DNA of 64,000 nucleotides from Treponema sp. (lineage in GTDB: Bacteria > Spirochaetota > Spirochaetia > Treponematales > Treponemataceae), in contig JAEDCY010000006.1 in assembly GCA_016293915.1 (NCBI GenBank), positions 21,008 through 85,007 of the forward strand. Direction: 5' to 3'. Positions within the stretch are counted from its first letter, which is position 1; each line of letters begins with the position of its first letter. Both the position numbers and the translations under genes were made by a program. The notes beneath the pieces are model-generated. The model was not told the origin of the DNA. It saw nothing but the letters and a program-made list of their open reading frames with translations, and made no database searches. Below, in pieces: positions 26,068-35,883 of this stretch.

Positions 26068-27669
26068 ATGAAAAACACAAATACAAAAAAATTTAAGGAT
26101 ATCAAAGACAAAAAACGTTTCAAGTTTTTTTATAGAAGCGTTTATAGCCGCATCATAATCAACTTTCTTTTCATTGCCGTACAAATCTTCATAATGGCCC
26201 TTTTTGTTCTTCGCCTGGAAAAATATCTGGAACTTTACTTTGGGCTTTCCCTCTTTCTTTCTGCAAGCTTCATGATTTATATCGTAAATAAAAACGGTCG
26301 GAACGAGTTTAAGCTCGCCTGGATTATTCCTATGATTTTCGTTCCGCTTTTCAGTATTGCAGCTTATTTTATGTATCACACAAACCGGGGTGCTCTGCGA
26401 TTTTCAAAAAAGCTTACATTGCTTAGAGAAAAAACTCAGGTTATGCTTCCTGAAAGTTTTCCGCCATCTCTAGAATCTCAGACGCAATTTGTAAATGAAC
26501 TTTCGAATAATCATGCCTCTGATTTGATTTATTATCTGACTAACAATTTCTTTTTTCCTTATAGTAATTGTGATGTAAAATATTTTTCAAGCGGAGATGA
26601 TTTTTTTCCGCATATGATTGAAGCAATACAAAGTGCAAAAAAATTTATCTTCCTGGAATATTTTATTATTGAACCTGATTCGTCATGGAATGAGATTTTT
26701 AATGCACTTAAGAAAAAAGTTCAGGAAGGTGTAGAAGTCCGCATTCTTTGCGATGGACTTGGCTCTCCTGTTCTTTCAACTTCATATTATCAAAATTACT
26801 TAAAAGCAAATGGTTTTAAATCCCGTGTTTTTATTCCGATTGTTCCTGTTTTTTCAACGCAACTTAATAACCGCGACCACAGAAAAATACTGATTGTAGA
26901 CGGTCAGCTTGCCTTTACCGGCGGTCTTAATCTTTCAAATGAATATTTCAACCGCGGAAAGAAAAACCGTTTTGCCTACTGGAAAGATAATGCAGTTCAG
27001 ATTCAAGGGCAGGCTGTTCATACCTTTCTTCAGCTCTTTTTACAAAGCTGGAATCTCTTTGCAAAAGATATTGAAGATTTTACTCCATATTTGCCGTCTT
27101 CTTATGGGATTTATGACAAGCCGGGAATTACAATTCCTTATGGAGATGATTTTTTTAATAACAAAGATATTGCAGAAGATATTTATCTCTACATTATTAA
27201 CAGTGCAAAAAAATATCTGAACATTACTTCACCATATATTCTTGTTGACAACCACTTGCAGGAAGATTTGATATTTGCGGCAGCCCGTGGTGTTGAGGTT
27301 TCGATTATTGTTCCTGCCCTACCTGACCACCTGATTACTTTCTGCATCGGAAAAACTTTTCTTGAAACTTTTGTGAACAAAGGAATTAAAGTTTATCTTT
27401 ACCAGAAGGGCTTTATTCATGCCAAAACTTTTATTTCTGATAATCAGATTGCGACTATTGGTTCTGTTAATCTTGATTACAGAAGTTTGTATCATCATTT
27501 TGAAAATGGTGTAGTCTTCATAGATTCACCTATTGTTGATTCTGTAAAAAGAGATTTTGACCAGACTCTGAAAGATTGTATTCAGATGCAGCCGGGAGAT
27601 TATAAAAAGATTAAACCTCACATACGTTTTATTGGCCGCCTCTTCAGAATCTTTGCGCCGCTATTTTAA
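26068..27669 (+). CDS. cls: Cardiolipin synthase (phospholipase D family)
   Basis: 533 residues. Two N-terminal membrane helices (about 25-80) are followed by two PLD catalytic domains, each with its HxK(x)4D motif: HRKILIVD near residue 270 and HAKTFISD near 450, both complete with GG or GS after them (FTGGLN, IGSVNLD). The enzyme joins two phosphatidylglycerols, or a related pair, to cardiolipin at the inner membrane. CTGACA-N17-TATTAT ends 9 bp before the ATG and no ribosome binding site is present. The stop codon abuts the WYL operator of the next gene. Confidence 0.9.
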   Translation: MKNTNTKKFKDIKDKKRFKFFYRSVYSRIIINFLFIAVQIFIMALFVLRLEKYLELYFGLSLFLSASFMIYIVNKNGRNEFKLAWIIPMIFVPLFSIAAYFMYHTNRGALRFSKKLTLLREKTQVMLPESFPPSLESQTQFVNELSNNHASDLIYYLTNNFFFPYSNCDVKYFSSGDDFFPHMIEAIQSAKKFIFLEYFIIEPDSSWNEIFNALKKKVQEGVEVRILCDGLGSPVLSTSYYQNYLKANGFKSRVFIPIVPVFSTQLNNRDHRKILIVDGQLAFTGGLNLSNEYFNRGKKNRFAYWKDNAVQIQGQAVHTFLQLFLQSWNLFAKDIEDFTPYLPSSYGIYDKPGITIPYGDDFFNNKDIAEDIYLYIINSAKKYLNITSPYILVDNHLQEDLIFAAARGVEVSIIVPALPDHLITFCIGKTFLETFVNKGIKVYLYQKGFIHAKTFISDNQIATIGSVNLDYRSLYHHFENGVVFIDSPIVDSVKRDFDQTLKDCIQMQPGDYKKIKPHIRFIGRLFRIFAPLF

Positions 27670-27705
27670 ATATGACACTACATAGTCATATTTAAATGCT
27701 ATAAT
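27670..27705 (+). promoter_or_regulatory. Predicted WYL-regulator operator and leaderless promoter of the radical SAM gene
   Basis: ATATGACA-N6-AGTCATAT (one mismatch) at 27670-27691, then TGCTATAAT with TATAAT at 27700-27705, six bases before the ATG. Confidence 0.6.
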
Positions 27706-27711
27706 AAAGAC

Positions 27712-28593
27712 ATGCATTTTGTAACTGCAAAAACAATTCTGACTCCTCACAGCATGAATATTTATCGCGGCTGCACCCACGGTTGTATTTATTGCGACTC
27801 TCGCAGTAAGTGCTATCAGTTCACTCATGATTTTGAAGATATCGAAGTAAAACAGAATGCTCCGGAACTTCTGGAAGAAGCCCTCCGTAAAAAACGAAAG
27901 CGCTCTATGATTGGAACAGGCTCCATGTGCGATCCTTACATTCCGATTGAAAAAGAGCTTGGGCTTATGCGCCGCTGCCTTGAAATAATTGAACGCCACA
28001 ATTTCGGTGCAACTCCTCAAACTAAATCAGACCTTGTACTAAGGGATCTGGATATCCTTACCCGCATAAATAATAAGACCAAAGCCGTAGTGCAAATGAC
28101 ACTAACCACTGCAGACGACGAGCTCTGCCGTAAAATTGAGCCCGGGGTTTGTCCGACCAGCCGCCGCTTTGAAGTTTTGCAGGCTTGTCGCGAGGCTGGC
28201 ATTCCGACTGTTGTCTGGTTCAGTCCACTATTGCCATTTATCAATGATACAAAAGAAAATATAGAAGGAATTGTTGATTATTGCGCCCGCGCTGGTGTAC
28301 AGGCAATCATTTGTTTTGGAATTGGCCTCACCTTGCGCGAAGGAAATAGAGAATATTTTTACGCGGCTTTGGACCGCAAGTTTTCGATGTCCTCAACCAC
28401 CGATAGCCTCAAAGAACGCTACCAGAAAACCTTCGGCTATTCCTACGTGTGCTCAAGCCCGCATGAAGCTGAGCTTATGAAATATCTTGCCCAACTTTGC
28501 CGTCAGAATAATATCCAGCTTGGAACGGACTCTGTCTTTAAGTGGATAGAAGAGTTCCCGGACACAGACCCGCTCCAGCCAGAATTATTCTGA
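27712..28593 (+). CDS. Radical SAM protein (SplB/COG1533-like)
   Basis: 293 residues with the [4Fe-4S] cysteine motif CTHGCIYC at 21-28 (CxxxCxxC), GTGSMCDPYIPIE, and the TIM-barrel strands TKSDLVLRDLDIL and VQMTLTTADDELCR. The closest family I recall is the COG1533 group, relatives of spore photoproduct lyase, many of which have no known reaction. It has no SD, and the predicted WYL operator sits immediately upstream, so it is probably part of that regulon. Confidence 0.85.
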   Translation: MHFVTAKTILTPHSMNIYRGCTHGCIYCDSRSKCYQFTHDFEDIEVKQNAPELLEEALRKKRKRSMIGTGSMCDPYIPIEKELGLMRRCLEIIERHNFGATPQTKSDLVLRDLDILTRINNKTKAVVQMTLTTADDELCRKIEPGVCPTSRRFEVLQACREAGIPTVVWFSPLLPFINDTKENIEGIVDYCARAGVQAIICFGIGLTLREGNREYFYAALDRKFSMSSTTDSLKERYQKTFGYSYVCSSPHEAELMKYLAQLCRQNNIQLGTDSVFKWIEEFPDTDPLQPELF

Positions 28594-28658
28594 TGTCTAT
28601 AATTGTTTAATTATACCTCATATCTTTTTTCTTCTTTTTGACTTTAATGAACGCAAAA

Positions 28659-30797
28659 TTACTTTCGCCGAACTTCGAATTTTTTCTCAGACACATTCGG
28701 TTTTTTTTCTTCGAGTGCCTTATATTTTTTATAGAGAACTTCCTGGGCGCGAACCGGATCCTCTTTTTTACCACGTTCTACTGGAATCCAGCTTCCGTTT
28801 GACTGCAGTTCCATCGCAGTAGTGTTATCGGCAAAGTATGTATCAAGAATTGATTTTACGTCTTCAAAAGCTGATTTATCCAGAATCGGGAACATGAGTT
28901 CAATGCGGCGATCCAGGTTACGATTCATCCAGTCCGCACTTGAACAATAAAGCTCTGGAGTTCCACCATTCTGAAAATAGAAAATACGCGAATGTTCAAG
29001 GTAGCGGTCTACAATCGAAACAACCTTTATATTTTCACTTAGCCCTTCTAGGCCCGGAACCAGCATACAAATTCCACGAATATTTAATAGCACCTTAACC
29101 CCTGCCTGACTTGCCTTGTACAAGGCAGAAATAACTTCCTCGTGAGTAAGGCTGTTCATCTTCGCTATAATTAAGCCAGGATTTTCTGTGTTACTTCTTT
29201 CAATCTCGCGGTTAATCATTGCAATAAGTCGGGATTTAATTGTTACCGGTGCCATCGAAAGACAATTCATGTTCTGCAGAGTTGAATAACCGGTAACAAG
29301 ATTAAAGAAGAGGGTCGCATCATTTGCAATCTGAGGATTTGCGGTAAAAAGAGAAATATCAGAATATAATTTCGCTGTCTTAGTATTATAATTTCCGGTA
29401 GCCAGATGCACGTAACGGCGGATCGTATCACTCTCACGGCGAATCACCATAAGGATTTTTGCATGAACCTTCAGATTTACAAGTCCATAAATTACAGTTA
29501 CCCCGGCCTGCTCAAGTTCGTTGGCCCAGGCAATATTACGCTCCTCATCAAAGCGGGCTTTAAGTTCTACGAGTACAACAACCTGTTTACCTCGCTGGGC
29601 GGCCCGCTCAAGTGCATCGATAATCGGGGAATTCCGGCCGGTACGGTAAAGAGTCATTTTGATAGCAAGCACATCGTCATCATCAGCCGCATCAGAAATA
29701 AATTTTACAACCGGGTCATAGCTTTCGTAGGGAACATGAAGAATCTTGTCGTGCAGTTTAAGAGTATCCCAGTAAGGTTCATCTTCAGGAAGATCAGCAG
29801 GATAAAAATGATCCCAGGCTTCAAAGCTTAAAGAACCGTCTTCGTCAACCTCACGCAATTCCATAAGACTGCCCGGATTAATAATCTGATCTACACGATA
29901 AATATCCTCTTCTGCCAGTTCCAGTTTTTCCATCAAAAACTTCTGGATTTTCTGACTCGAAGAATTGCAGGTCATCTGAACCGGGAACGAAGATTTTCTC
30001 CTTATCAAAACATCTTCCATCGCATGAATAAAATTACTTCCAGCATCTTCATCTACAGCAAAATCTGCATCACGAGCAACCTTAAAAATCAGAGTTTCTT
30101 CTACTTCAAAACCCGGAAAAAGTTTTGTACCAAAAGCTGTAACAACATCCTGCAAAAGCGCAAACTGACGAGCGTGACCTGCCGTCGCGCTGTTTCCCGA
30201 AAGCCAGTAAATATTTGGAATTCCCTCTGGAATCTCAACAAGCGCAATACGAGGTGAATCTTCATTTCCTCGGAATTCTTCGGAGCCCTGCCCCATCTTA
30301 ATTCCTGCAATCGGAGAAAGGAGAAATGCTGCATAGGTTGTAAGATTTTTTATATGAGGAAAAGCTTCAATATCTGTGCGAAGAGGAGTAAGAAGCGGGA
30401 ATATTTCTGCATTGAAAACCCCGTTCAGATAATCACTCTGCTGCTGTGTATACTGCATAGGCGTAACATAAACAAAACCTTTTTCAGCAAGAGCAGGCAG
30501 AATATCCGACATAAGGCATTCCTGCTGAGAACGAATAATCTGATGAGCACGAGCAGAAACTGAAGTAAAAACCATCTGAGGCGAAAGCCCCGAAACATCA
30601 GTAAAATTCGGATTTTCTGCAAGAAGACGTTTTATTGCCGCAACACGAACCTGGAAAAATTCATCAAAGTTAGAAGAAACGATTGAAAGAAACTGCAGCC
30701 TTTCAAGTAGAGGCAGCTCTTGATTAAGTCCCTGAAATAAAACACGGGCATTAAATTCGAGCCAGCTGAGTTCGCGATTAAAATATCTTTCCTGCAT
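28659..30797 (-). CDS. ppk: Polyphosphate kinase 1
   Basis: 712 residues matching PPK1 from end to end: the N-domain start (FNRELSWLEFNARVL), the head domain, and the two catalytic C-domains with RGKQVVVLVELKARFDE, the phosphorylated histidine region RRYVHLATGNYNTKT and the C-terminal MNRNLDRRIELMFP. It polymerises the gamma-phosphate of ATP into polyphosphate, reversibly. AGGAGG lies upstream. It follows the Ppx/GppA gene in the same direction, with a REP pair between, so synthesis and breakdown of polyphosphate are encoded together. Confidence 0.95.
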   Translation of the reverse strand: MQERYFNRELSWLEFNARVLFQGLNQELPLLERLQFLSIVSSNFDEFFQVRVAAIKRLLAENPNFTDVSGLSPQMVFTSVSARAHQIIRSQQECLMSDILPALAEKGFVYVTPMQYTQQQSDYLNGVFNAEIFPLLTPLRTDIEAFPHIKNLTTYAAFLLSPIAGIKMGQGSEEFRGNEDSPRIALVEIPEGIPNIYWLSGNSATAGHARQFALLQDVVTAFGTKLFPGFEVEETLIFKVARDADFAVDEDAGSNFIHAMEDVLIRRKSSFPVQMTCNSSSQKIQKFLMEKLELAEEDIYRVDQIINPGSLMELREVDEDGSLSFEAWDHFYPADLPEDEPYWDTLKLHDKILHVPYESYDPVVKFISDAADDDDVLAIKMTLYRTGRNSPIIDALERAAQRGKQVVVLVELKARFDEERNIAWANELEQAGVTVIYGLVNLKVHAKILMVIRRESDTIRRYVHLATGNYNTKTAKLYSDISLFTANPQIANDATLFFNLVTGYSTLQNMNCLSMAPVTIKSRLIAMINREIERSNTENPGLIIAKMNSLTHEEVISALYKASQAGVKVLLNIRGICMLVPGLEGLSENIKVVSIVDRYLEHSRIFYFQNGGTPELYCSSADWMNRNLDRRIELMFPILDKSAFEDVKSILDTYFADNTTAMELQSNGSWIPVERGKKEDPVRAQEVLYKKYKALEEKKPNVSEKKFEVRRK

Positions 30798-30819
30798 AAA
30801 TCATCCTCCTGAACACTGC

Positions 30820-30844
30820 GGTGGTTGAGCTTGTCGAAACCACC
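30820..30844. repeat. REP-type palindrome
   Basis: GGTGGTTGAG...CGAAACCACC, the same family as at 1416. Confidence 0.7.
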
Positions 30845-30858
30845 CTTTGATGGTTGCG

Positions 30859-30882
30859 GTCATTTCGACAGGCTCAATGACC
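30859..30882. repeat. REP-type palindrome, inverted variant
   Basis: GGTCATTTCGACAGGCTCAATGACC. It is paired head to head with the copy at 30820, an arrangement like bacterial BIMEs, in the ppx-ppk gap. Confidence 0.65.
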
Positions 30883-30886
30883 GTAA

Positions 30887-32416
30887 TTACAGTAATATCA
30901 CCTTATAACCAAAGACAGACTCGAACATTCCAGACTTTTCGTTGAGGGCAATTTTTTCGAGCACAGTATTGTTTGTTGTCTTTGTATGAATAACAATCGA
31001 ATTCTGCTGAATCTTAATGGAAAAATCACTGAATTTCTGAATATGTCCGCGGTCCATAGCATCAGCAATTCTCAGAATTACAGTAAGTTTCAGAATAGTC
31101 ATGCGGTCAGATCGCGGAAGCATAAGGAAGCTGTCTTCATCCTGCGGAACTGAATTACCCTTGTGATATTTCGCAATTTCCGAAACAATCGTATTATCCT
31201 TTCGGGAAAGACCAAAAATCTCCGAGTTCTTAATAATATACGAACTATGCAGATTATGATTGTCATAACGAATAAAGCCGCCGATATCATGCAAAATCGC
31301 CGCCGTCTCCAGCAAAGTTCTCGCATGCTCATTAAAGCCGAGGTCTTTACGCAAAGTGTCGTAAATCTTAACCGCAATCATTCGGACACATTCCGCATGC
31401 ATTTCATCACCATGATATTTACGCAGAAGGTTACGAGCCGAAGCAGTAATCTGCATATTAAACTCTTTCTGAAGTTCTTCATTTTCAATGGAATGCTGAC
31501 TAAGCAAAAGCCCCTGTCTTATGTTTGTTTCAGGAGCAATAAGTTTTTCTGCCTTTGTAAGATGCAAAAAGAGATTGTAAATCAAAAGACTTACCTGTAG
31601 TGTTTCAGCCTCACTATAAGGAATTTTAAAACGTGCAACACATTCATCTACACTATAGCCCTGAATCTCCTTAGCAAATTCAGAAAAATCTTCTTTTGTA
31701 ATTTCCCATAGAAAAGTTGATATCGGATGTCCAACATTCAAAGCAGCAAGCGTAATATCAGGACCAACAGCAATAAACTGTTTTACATGACTAAGATTTA
31801 ATTCACTTTCCAGAGAACCCTTTGTGTTGTTAATTGATTCCTGCACATAGCGCTGAATATCAGCATAAGAAGAGGTTTGATTTTTCATCTGCTGATCAAT
31901 ACGCACAGTACCCAGTCGAAGGCTGTGAACACCAGCCATTTTACCATCAGACATCATCATGATTTCGGTAGTACTTCCGCCTACCACAAGAATTACCGTA
32001 TCAGCATCTTTAAAAGCAGCAGTTTCATTTTTTACACATTCAGAAACTGCAAGATACATCAGCTTATTTTCTTCAATACCATCAATAATACGAACATGAA
32101 AACCAGCCTGAACTAAAATCCGGTCCATAATCGGGTCACAGTTTTTTGCATCACGAAAGGCTGAAAGAGCAATACAGGTACATTCAGAAGGTGAAATGCC
32201 CCAGCCCGCAAGCTGTTCGCGGTAACGAATGAGAATCTGAATGAGTTGATTCTGAATTTCCTGACTTATACTTCCACTCGTAAAAACATCTTTTCCAATA
32301 GGAAGAGTTTTATCCGAACGGTCGAGAATATTCTGCTGTCCATCATTGGTGAATTCGGCGACAAGAAGGCGAACCCCTGTCGAACCGATTTCAATAACTG
32401 ATTCCGGGGCTGCCAC
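30887..32416 (-). CDS. Ppx/GppA phosphatase with C-terminal HD domain
   Basis: 509 residues. The N-terminal actin/HSP70-like half has the phosphate-binding loops of the Ppx/GppA family (IEIGSTGVRLLVAE and LVVGGSTTEIM). The C-terminal half carries an HD motif (AAILHDIGGFIRYDNH). Such enzymes trim polyphosphate from the end or hydrolyse pppGpp; next to ppk, exopolyphosphatase is the better guess. The start is GTG with AAGGAGG seven bases before it, which overlaps the end of the preceding gene. Confidence 0.85.
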   Translation of the reverse strand: MAAPESVIEIGSTGVRLLVAEFTNDGQQNILDRSDKTLPIGKDVFTSGSISQEIQNQLIQILIRYREQLAGWGISPSECTCIALSAFRDAKNCDPIMDRILVQAGFHVRIIDGIEENKLMYLAVSECVKNETAAFKDADTVILVVGGSTTEIMMMSDGKMAGVHSLRLGTVRIDQQMKNQTSSYADIQRYVQESINNTKGSLESELNLSHVKQFIAVGPDITLAALNVGHPISTFLWEITKEDFSEFAKEIQGYSVDECVARFKIPYSEAETLQVSLLIYNLFLHLTKAEKLIAPETNIRQGLLLSQHSIENEELQKEFNMQITASARNLLRKYHGDEMHAECVRMIAVKIYDTLRKDLGFNEHARTLLETAAILHDIGGFIRYDNHNLHSSYIIKNSEIFGLSRKDNTIVSEIAKYHKGNSVPQDEDSFLMLPRSDRMTILKLTVILRIADAMDRGHIQKFSDFSIKIQQNSIVIHTKTTNNTVLEKIALNEKSGMFESVFGYKVILL

Positions 32417-32430
32417 TCTATGCCTCCTTT

Positions 32431-33909
32431 TTACAGCTTATCGATAAGCATTGAACATTTACCGCTTGGAATCGGCAATGTCTTTTTCTTCTGGTCAAGA
32501 ATATTGATTGTAAAGTAGTAGAGCTTTTCGCTTTCCATCTGGATTTCCCAGCCGCGCGAACTTTTGTTCGACAGAATTGTGATTAAGTTGCGCTTAAGCG
32601 AAAGATTTTCTATACCCATTATTTCAAGGTTCGGAATAATCCAGTCTACAGTCTTACGCGGAAGACTGATGGAAAGTCCGATAACATTTTCAATCATTAA
32701 AGCAATTGTAGAAAGGCCGGCTGTAAGAAGATAGCGAGAACGAGCCCAGTCCTTCTTGTTGATTTTTGCACGGCCTTCTTTATTTGGCATGTATGCTTCA
32801 AAAAGGTCCCCTGGCTGTTTGTTTTCGTTAGGCATAAGACCTTCGAGAACATAGTAAAGGTGACGTATTGCACATTCACGGGCAAACTCATACTGAGCAT
32901 ACTTTTCAAGCCCTTTGATTACCATAAAGTTGAAGGCTGGCATTACAGAACCACAGTAGCCGTTTCCTTCTTCACTGAAGTTAGGGTTGTCTACACTCAA
33001 AGTTGGGAAAGGATGATCTGTTCCAAAAGTCTTTGGATTATTCAAGTGTTCAACAAGCAGATCAGCTTTATCAGCATTAGGGATTTCAGCAAGCATAGTC
33101 CAGTAAGAAGCAATTGTCTTTACTTTTGTTCGCTTTTCATCCTTATCAAGATCATAGTAGAAACCAGAATCATTATCCCACATAAGAGAATTGATTTTTG
33201 TTTTGATAGAAAAATACATCTTTCTATACTGGAAGCTGATATCCTTATCATTGAGAATATCACCAAGTGCAGACATATAAGATGCATTAATTGCCATGCA
33301 TGCATTAAAATCTACAGGATAACAAACCTTCTCACGAGGACTGTTTGTCATAGAAGAAGCAGCTACAGGTACAGAATAAAGTCCGTTTGGTTTTTTGAAA
33401 GTTTCATCAAGCCATGTCATATACTTCTGAAGAGCCGGCATAACATCCTTAATTCGCTTTTTATTAGCTGATTTATGGAAAAGATTATATTCAGCAAAAG
33501 CAAACAAAGGGAGACCAACTCCTTCTTTATTATCTTTTTCCAGTACCGGCTGATTTGTTTTTACATCATACTTCCAGCGGATAGCTCCAGATTTTTCCTG
33601 ACGAGCATAAAAATAATCAATGTTCTTGCAGGCATCAAAATTTCTGTTTGAATATACGAGAAAGAAAGTTGAAAAAATAGACTCGAACTGATTGATAATC
33701 AGCTTGTCTTTTTCCGGATAAATAAATAAGCCCTCTGAATCCTGCTCTCCGGTTTTCGGGTTTACCCACAATGACGAAACCCAAGACCACGTCTTATTAT
33801 AAATGTCTACAAAATCCTGATCATAAAAATGGATTTTTGGAAAATCATGCTTATTCACAAGAACTCCTACTTTTTGCGGTGGCTGATTTTGTCGACTTTT
33901 TTTTGACAA
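32431..33909 (-). CDS. Glycoside-hydrolase-like (alpha/alpha)6 barrel protein
   Basis: 492 residues, no signal peptide. The pattern of paired helices with aromatic-rich loops (GNGYCGSVMPAFNFMVIKGLEKYA, DFNACMAINASYMSALGDIL, MWDNDSGFYYDLD, SRYLLTAGLSTIALM) resembles GH63/GH37-like and 'MGH1-like' glycosidases that cut alpha-linked glucans or trehalose. The substrate is not determinable. The start is probably TTG at 33909, with TATATT about 20 bp upstream. It is the first gene of the run ending in ppx and ppk, with 14 bp to ppx, hinting at a link between glycan stores and polyphosphate. Confidence 0.65.
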   Translation of the reverse strand: MSKKSRQNQPPQKVGVLVNKHDFPKIHFYDQDFVDIYNKTWSWVSSLWVNPKTGEQDSEGLFIYPEKDKLIINQFESIFSTFFLVYSNRNFDACKNIDYFYARQEKSGAIRWKYDVKTNQPVLEKDNKEGVGLPLFAFAEYNLFHKSANKKRIKDVMPALQKYMTWLDETFKKPNGLYSVPVAASSMTNSPREKVCYPVDFNACMAINASYMSALGDILNDKDISFQYRKMYFSIKTKINSLMWDNDSGFYYDLDKDEKRTKVKTIASYWTMLAEIPNADKADLLVEHLNNPKTFGTDHPFPTLSVDNPNFSEEGNGYCGSVMPAFNFMVIKGLEKYAQYEFARECAIRHLYYVLEGLMPNENKQPGDLFEAYMPNKEGRAKINKKDWARSRYLLTAGLSTIALMIENVIGLSISLPRKTVDWIIPNLEIMGIENLSLKRNLITILSNKSSRGWEIQMESEKLYYFTINILDQKKKTLPIPSGKCSMLIDKL

Positions 33910-34153
33910 AACCGCTACATATAATATACCACACTTTTATGAAAATAGTTAAAAAATTTCGCAAAATTATACAATTTTTTTTTTCATATTCAAGTGGTTA
34001 GAGCCTGTTTTTTGAAAAAAAGTGATTTTTCTATAAAAAACACGATTTTTTCCAATTTTTTTTACTTTTTTTGATTTTTTTTCTGAATTCTTTTCCTGAA
34101 AACGAAAACCGTGGCAATTATTTAGGTGTAAGGACATAGTGCCTGGAGGTAAT

Positions 34154-35731
34154 ATGCAGATTTATTCGTTTTCTCCCTTTGGTTATGAAGGTGCTTTAGT
34201 AACAGTAGAAGTTGATTTAAGAAGAGGTATTCCGGCCACGGACATTGTAGGCCTGGCAGACGGAGCTGTAAAAGAATCTCGCGAACGGATGCAGGCGGCA
34301 ATCCGTAATGCAGGCTTCGAGTATCCGCCGGAGAGAGTACTGATTTCTCTTTCGCCCGCAGATTTACGAAAAGAAGGAGCCGGCTTTGATTTGCCGGTAG
34401 CACTGGGAGTTCTGGGTGCAAAAGCTGCGGCAGACGGTAAAAAAGAATTCATTACCGACCCGATTTTAGTTATGGGCGAGCTGGAGCTTTCCGGAAAAGT
34501 GCGGGCCGTTAAAGGTGTGCACGCTGCTGTTTCTACAGCGGCTGCCAGTGGTATTATGAGATGCATCGTACCTGTGCAGAACGCAGATGAGGCCCGCGAG
34601 ATTCCGGGGGTTCAGGTATACGGCGCTGACTCTCTTGAAAATGCCTTTCGCGCCTTGACCGATGTTTCGTTTTATGAGACGGGAAGTTCTGTTGGCTCTG
34701 AGACAGAAGGTTTTATTCCTGCCGGCTGCACAGAAACAAATGGTATAGTCTTCCCTGAAATTACGCCTGGCTACGAATTTGCAGAACTCAAAGGTCAGAG
34801 GCAGCTTGTAAGGGCACTTCAGATTGCGGCCGCAGGAGAGCATAATTTAATTGCCATGGGTGCACCTGGCTGCGGCAAAACAATGGCTATTCAGAAATTT
34901 CCAGCCATAAACCCAATTCTTACAACTGATGAAGCACAATCTGTTACAAGAATCTGGTCTCTTGCAGGGCTTATAAAACCAAGCGAACCGCTTATCCGGA
35001 TTCCACCTTTTAGAATTCCGCACCAAACCGCGTCCATAGAAGGAATCTGTGGCGGCGGTCCAACCTGTCGCCCGGGCGAAATCTCCCTGGCACACAACGG
35101 AGTTCTTTTTCTCGATGAAGCCGCAGAGTTCCGTTCATCCGTTCTTCAAATGCTCAGAGTTCCGCTGGAGAACGGCACCATTTCACTCAGCCGCGCCGGC
35201 CGTACCACCACCTACCCTGCCCGATTTCAACTTTTAATGGCCGTAAACCCCTGCCCCTGCGGTAATTATGGTTCACACTCGAAAATCTGTCTGTGCAGCT
35301 TAAAATCAATCGATCAGTACTGGAAAAAATTTTCCGCTCCTTTGCTTGACCGCATAGACCTGCGCATATTTGTAGAAAACAAGAATGACGAAAGTATAGA
35401 AATAGAAGAACGACCTGGCCTGACTACCACCGAAGAAATCCGTACCGGTGTAGCCTGCGCAATTAAAGCTCAGAGAAAACGTCAGGGGATAAAAAACGCA
35501 CGTCTTTCGCCGCAAGAGATTCTGGACTTTTGCCCTCTGGATGCAGAAGCGCGTAAGGTGCTCGATAATGCAACTTTGCGCTACGGCTTTTCTCCAAGAG
35601 CAATTTCTTCCTGCCTTAAGGTAGCCCGAACCATAGCCGACATCTCCGCCTCCCAAAACATCACCGCAGAACACATGCAGGAGGCCATAGATTTTCATAA
35701 ACTCTGTTCAACTCTTCCACCAGAACTGTAA
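34154..35731 (+). CDS. comM: ComM/YifB-family Mg-chelatase-like ATPase
   Basis: The ATG at 34154 follows GGAGG. Of its 525 residues the first 170 form the Lon-protease-like S5 domain (VTVEVDLRRGIPATDIVGL, SPADLRKEGAGFDLPVALG). The AAA+ core has Walker A GAPGCGKT and Walker B GVLFLDEAAEF, and the cysteine-rich CPCGNYGSHSKICLCS follows. Homologues are branch-migration helicases that help integrate DNA during natural transformation. RecQ and a tRNA gene lie just downstream. Confidence 0.92.
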   Translation: MQIYSFSPFGYEGALVTVEVDLRRGIPATDIVGLADGAVKESRERMQAAIRNAGFEYPPERVLISLSPADLRKEGAGFDLPVALGVLGAKAAADGKKEFITDPILVMGELELSGKVRAVKGVHAAVSTAAASGIMRCIVPVQNADEAREIPGVQVYGADSLENAFRALTDVSFYETGSSVGSETEGFIPAGCTETNGIVFPEITPGYEFAELKGQRQLVRALQIAAAGEHNLIAMGAPGCGKTMAIQKFPAINPILTTDEAQSVTRIWSLAGLIKPSEPLIRIPPFRIPHQTASIEGICGGGPTCRPGEISLAHNGVLFLDEAAEFRSSVLQMLRVPLENGTISLSRAGRTTTYPARFQLLMAVNPCPCGNYGSHSKICLCSLKSIDQYWKKFSAPLLDRIDLRIFVENKNDESIEIEERPGLTTTEEIRTGVACAIKAQRKRQGIKNARLSPQEILDFCPLDAEARKVLDNATLRYGFSPRAISSCLKVARTIADISASQNITAEHMQEAIDFHKLCSTLPPEL

Positions 35732-35740
35732 GAGAATTCA

Positions 35741-35764
35741 ATACCGGAGTAGAGACTTGAACTC
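35741..35764 (-). repeat. Partial copy of the tRNA-Leu 3' end
   Basis: 24 bp matching the T-arm and acceptor 3' end of the tRNA at 35959-36041 with one mismatch (positions 35958-35981 in the intact gene). The remainder of the tRNA is absent here. Confidence 0.7.
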
Positions 35765-35770
35765 GCCTAA

Positions 35771-35853
35771 AATCGAAAATCCGTTAAAAAACGAGCCGCA
35801 AGGGTCGTTTTAGGATTATCGAAAAAAAGGCGCAGAGCGAGGGCTGTGCCCGA
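35771..35853. repeat. Two-hairpin repeat (RH element), copy 1
   Basis: First hairpin AATCGAAAATCCGTT...TTAGGATTATCG (35771-35823), second hairpin GCGAGGGC-tgt-GCCCGAGC. Homologous to 51239 and 52749. Confidence 0.65.
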
Positions 35854-35883
35854 GCGACAAAACGCCCAATCATTCAATTGTAC

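Noticed and set aside
33910..34138. A terminator or small RNA in the T-rich region before comM
   Set aside because: There are many T runs but no stable stem next to them, so nothing can be claimed.
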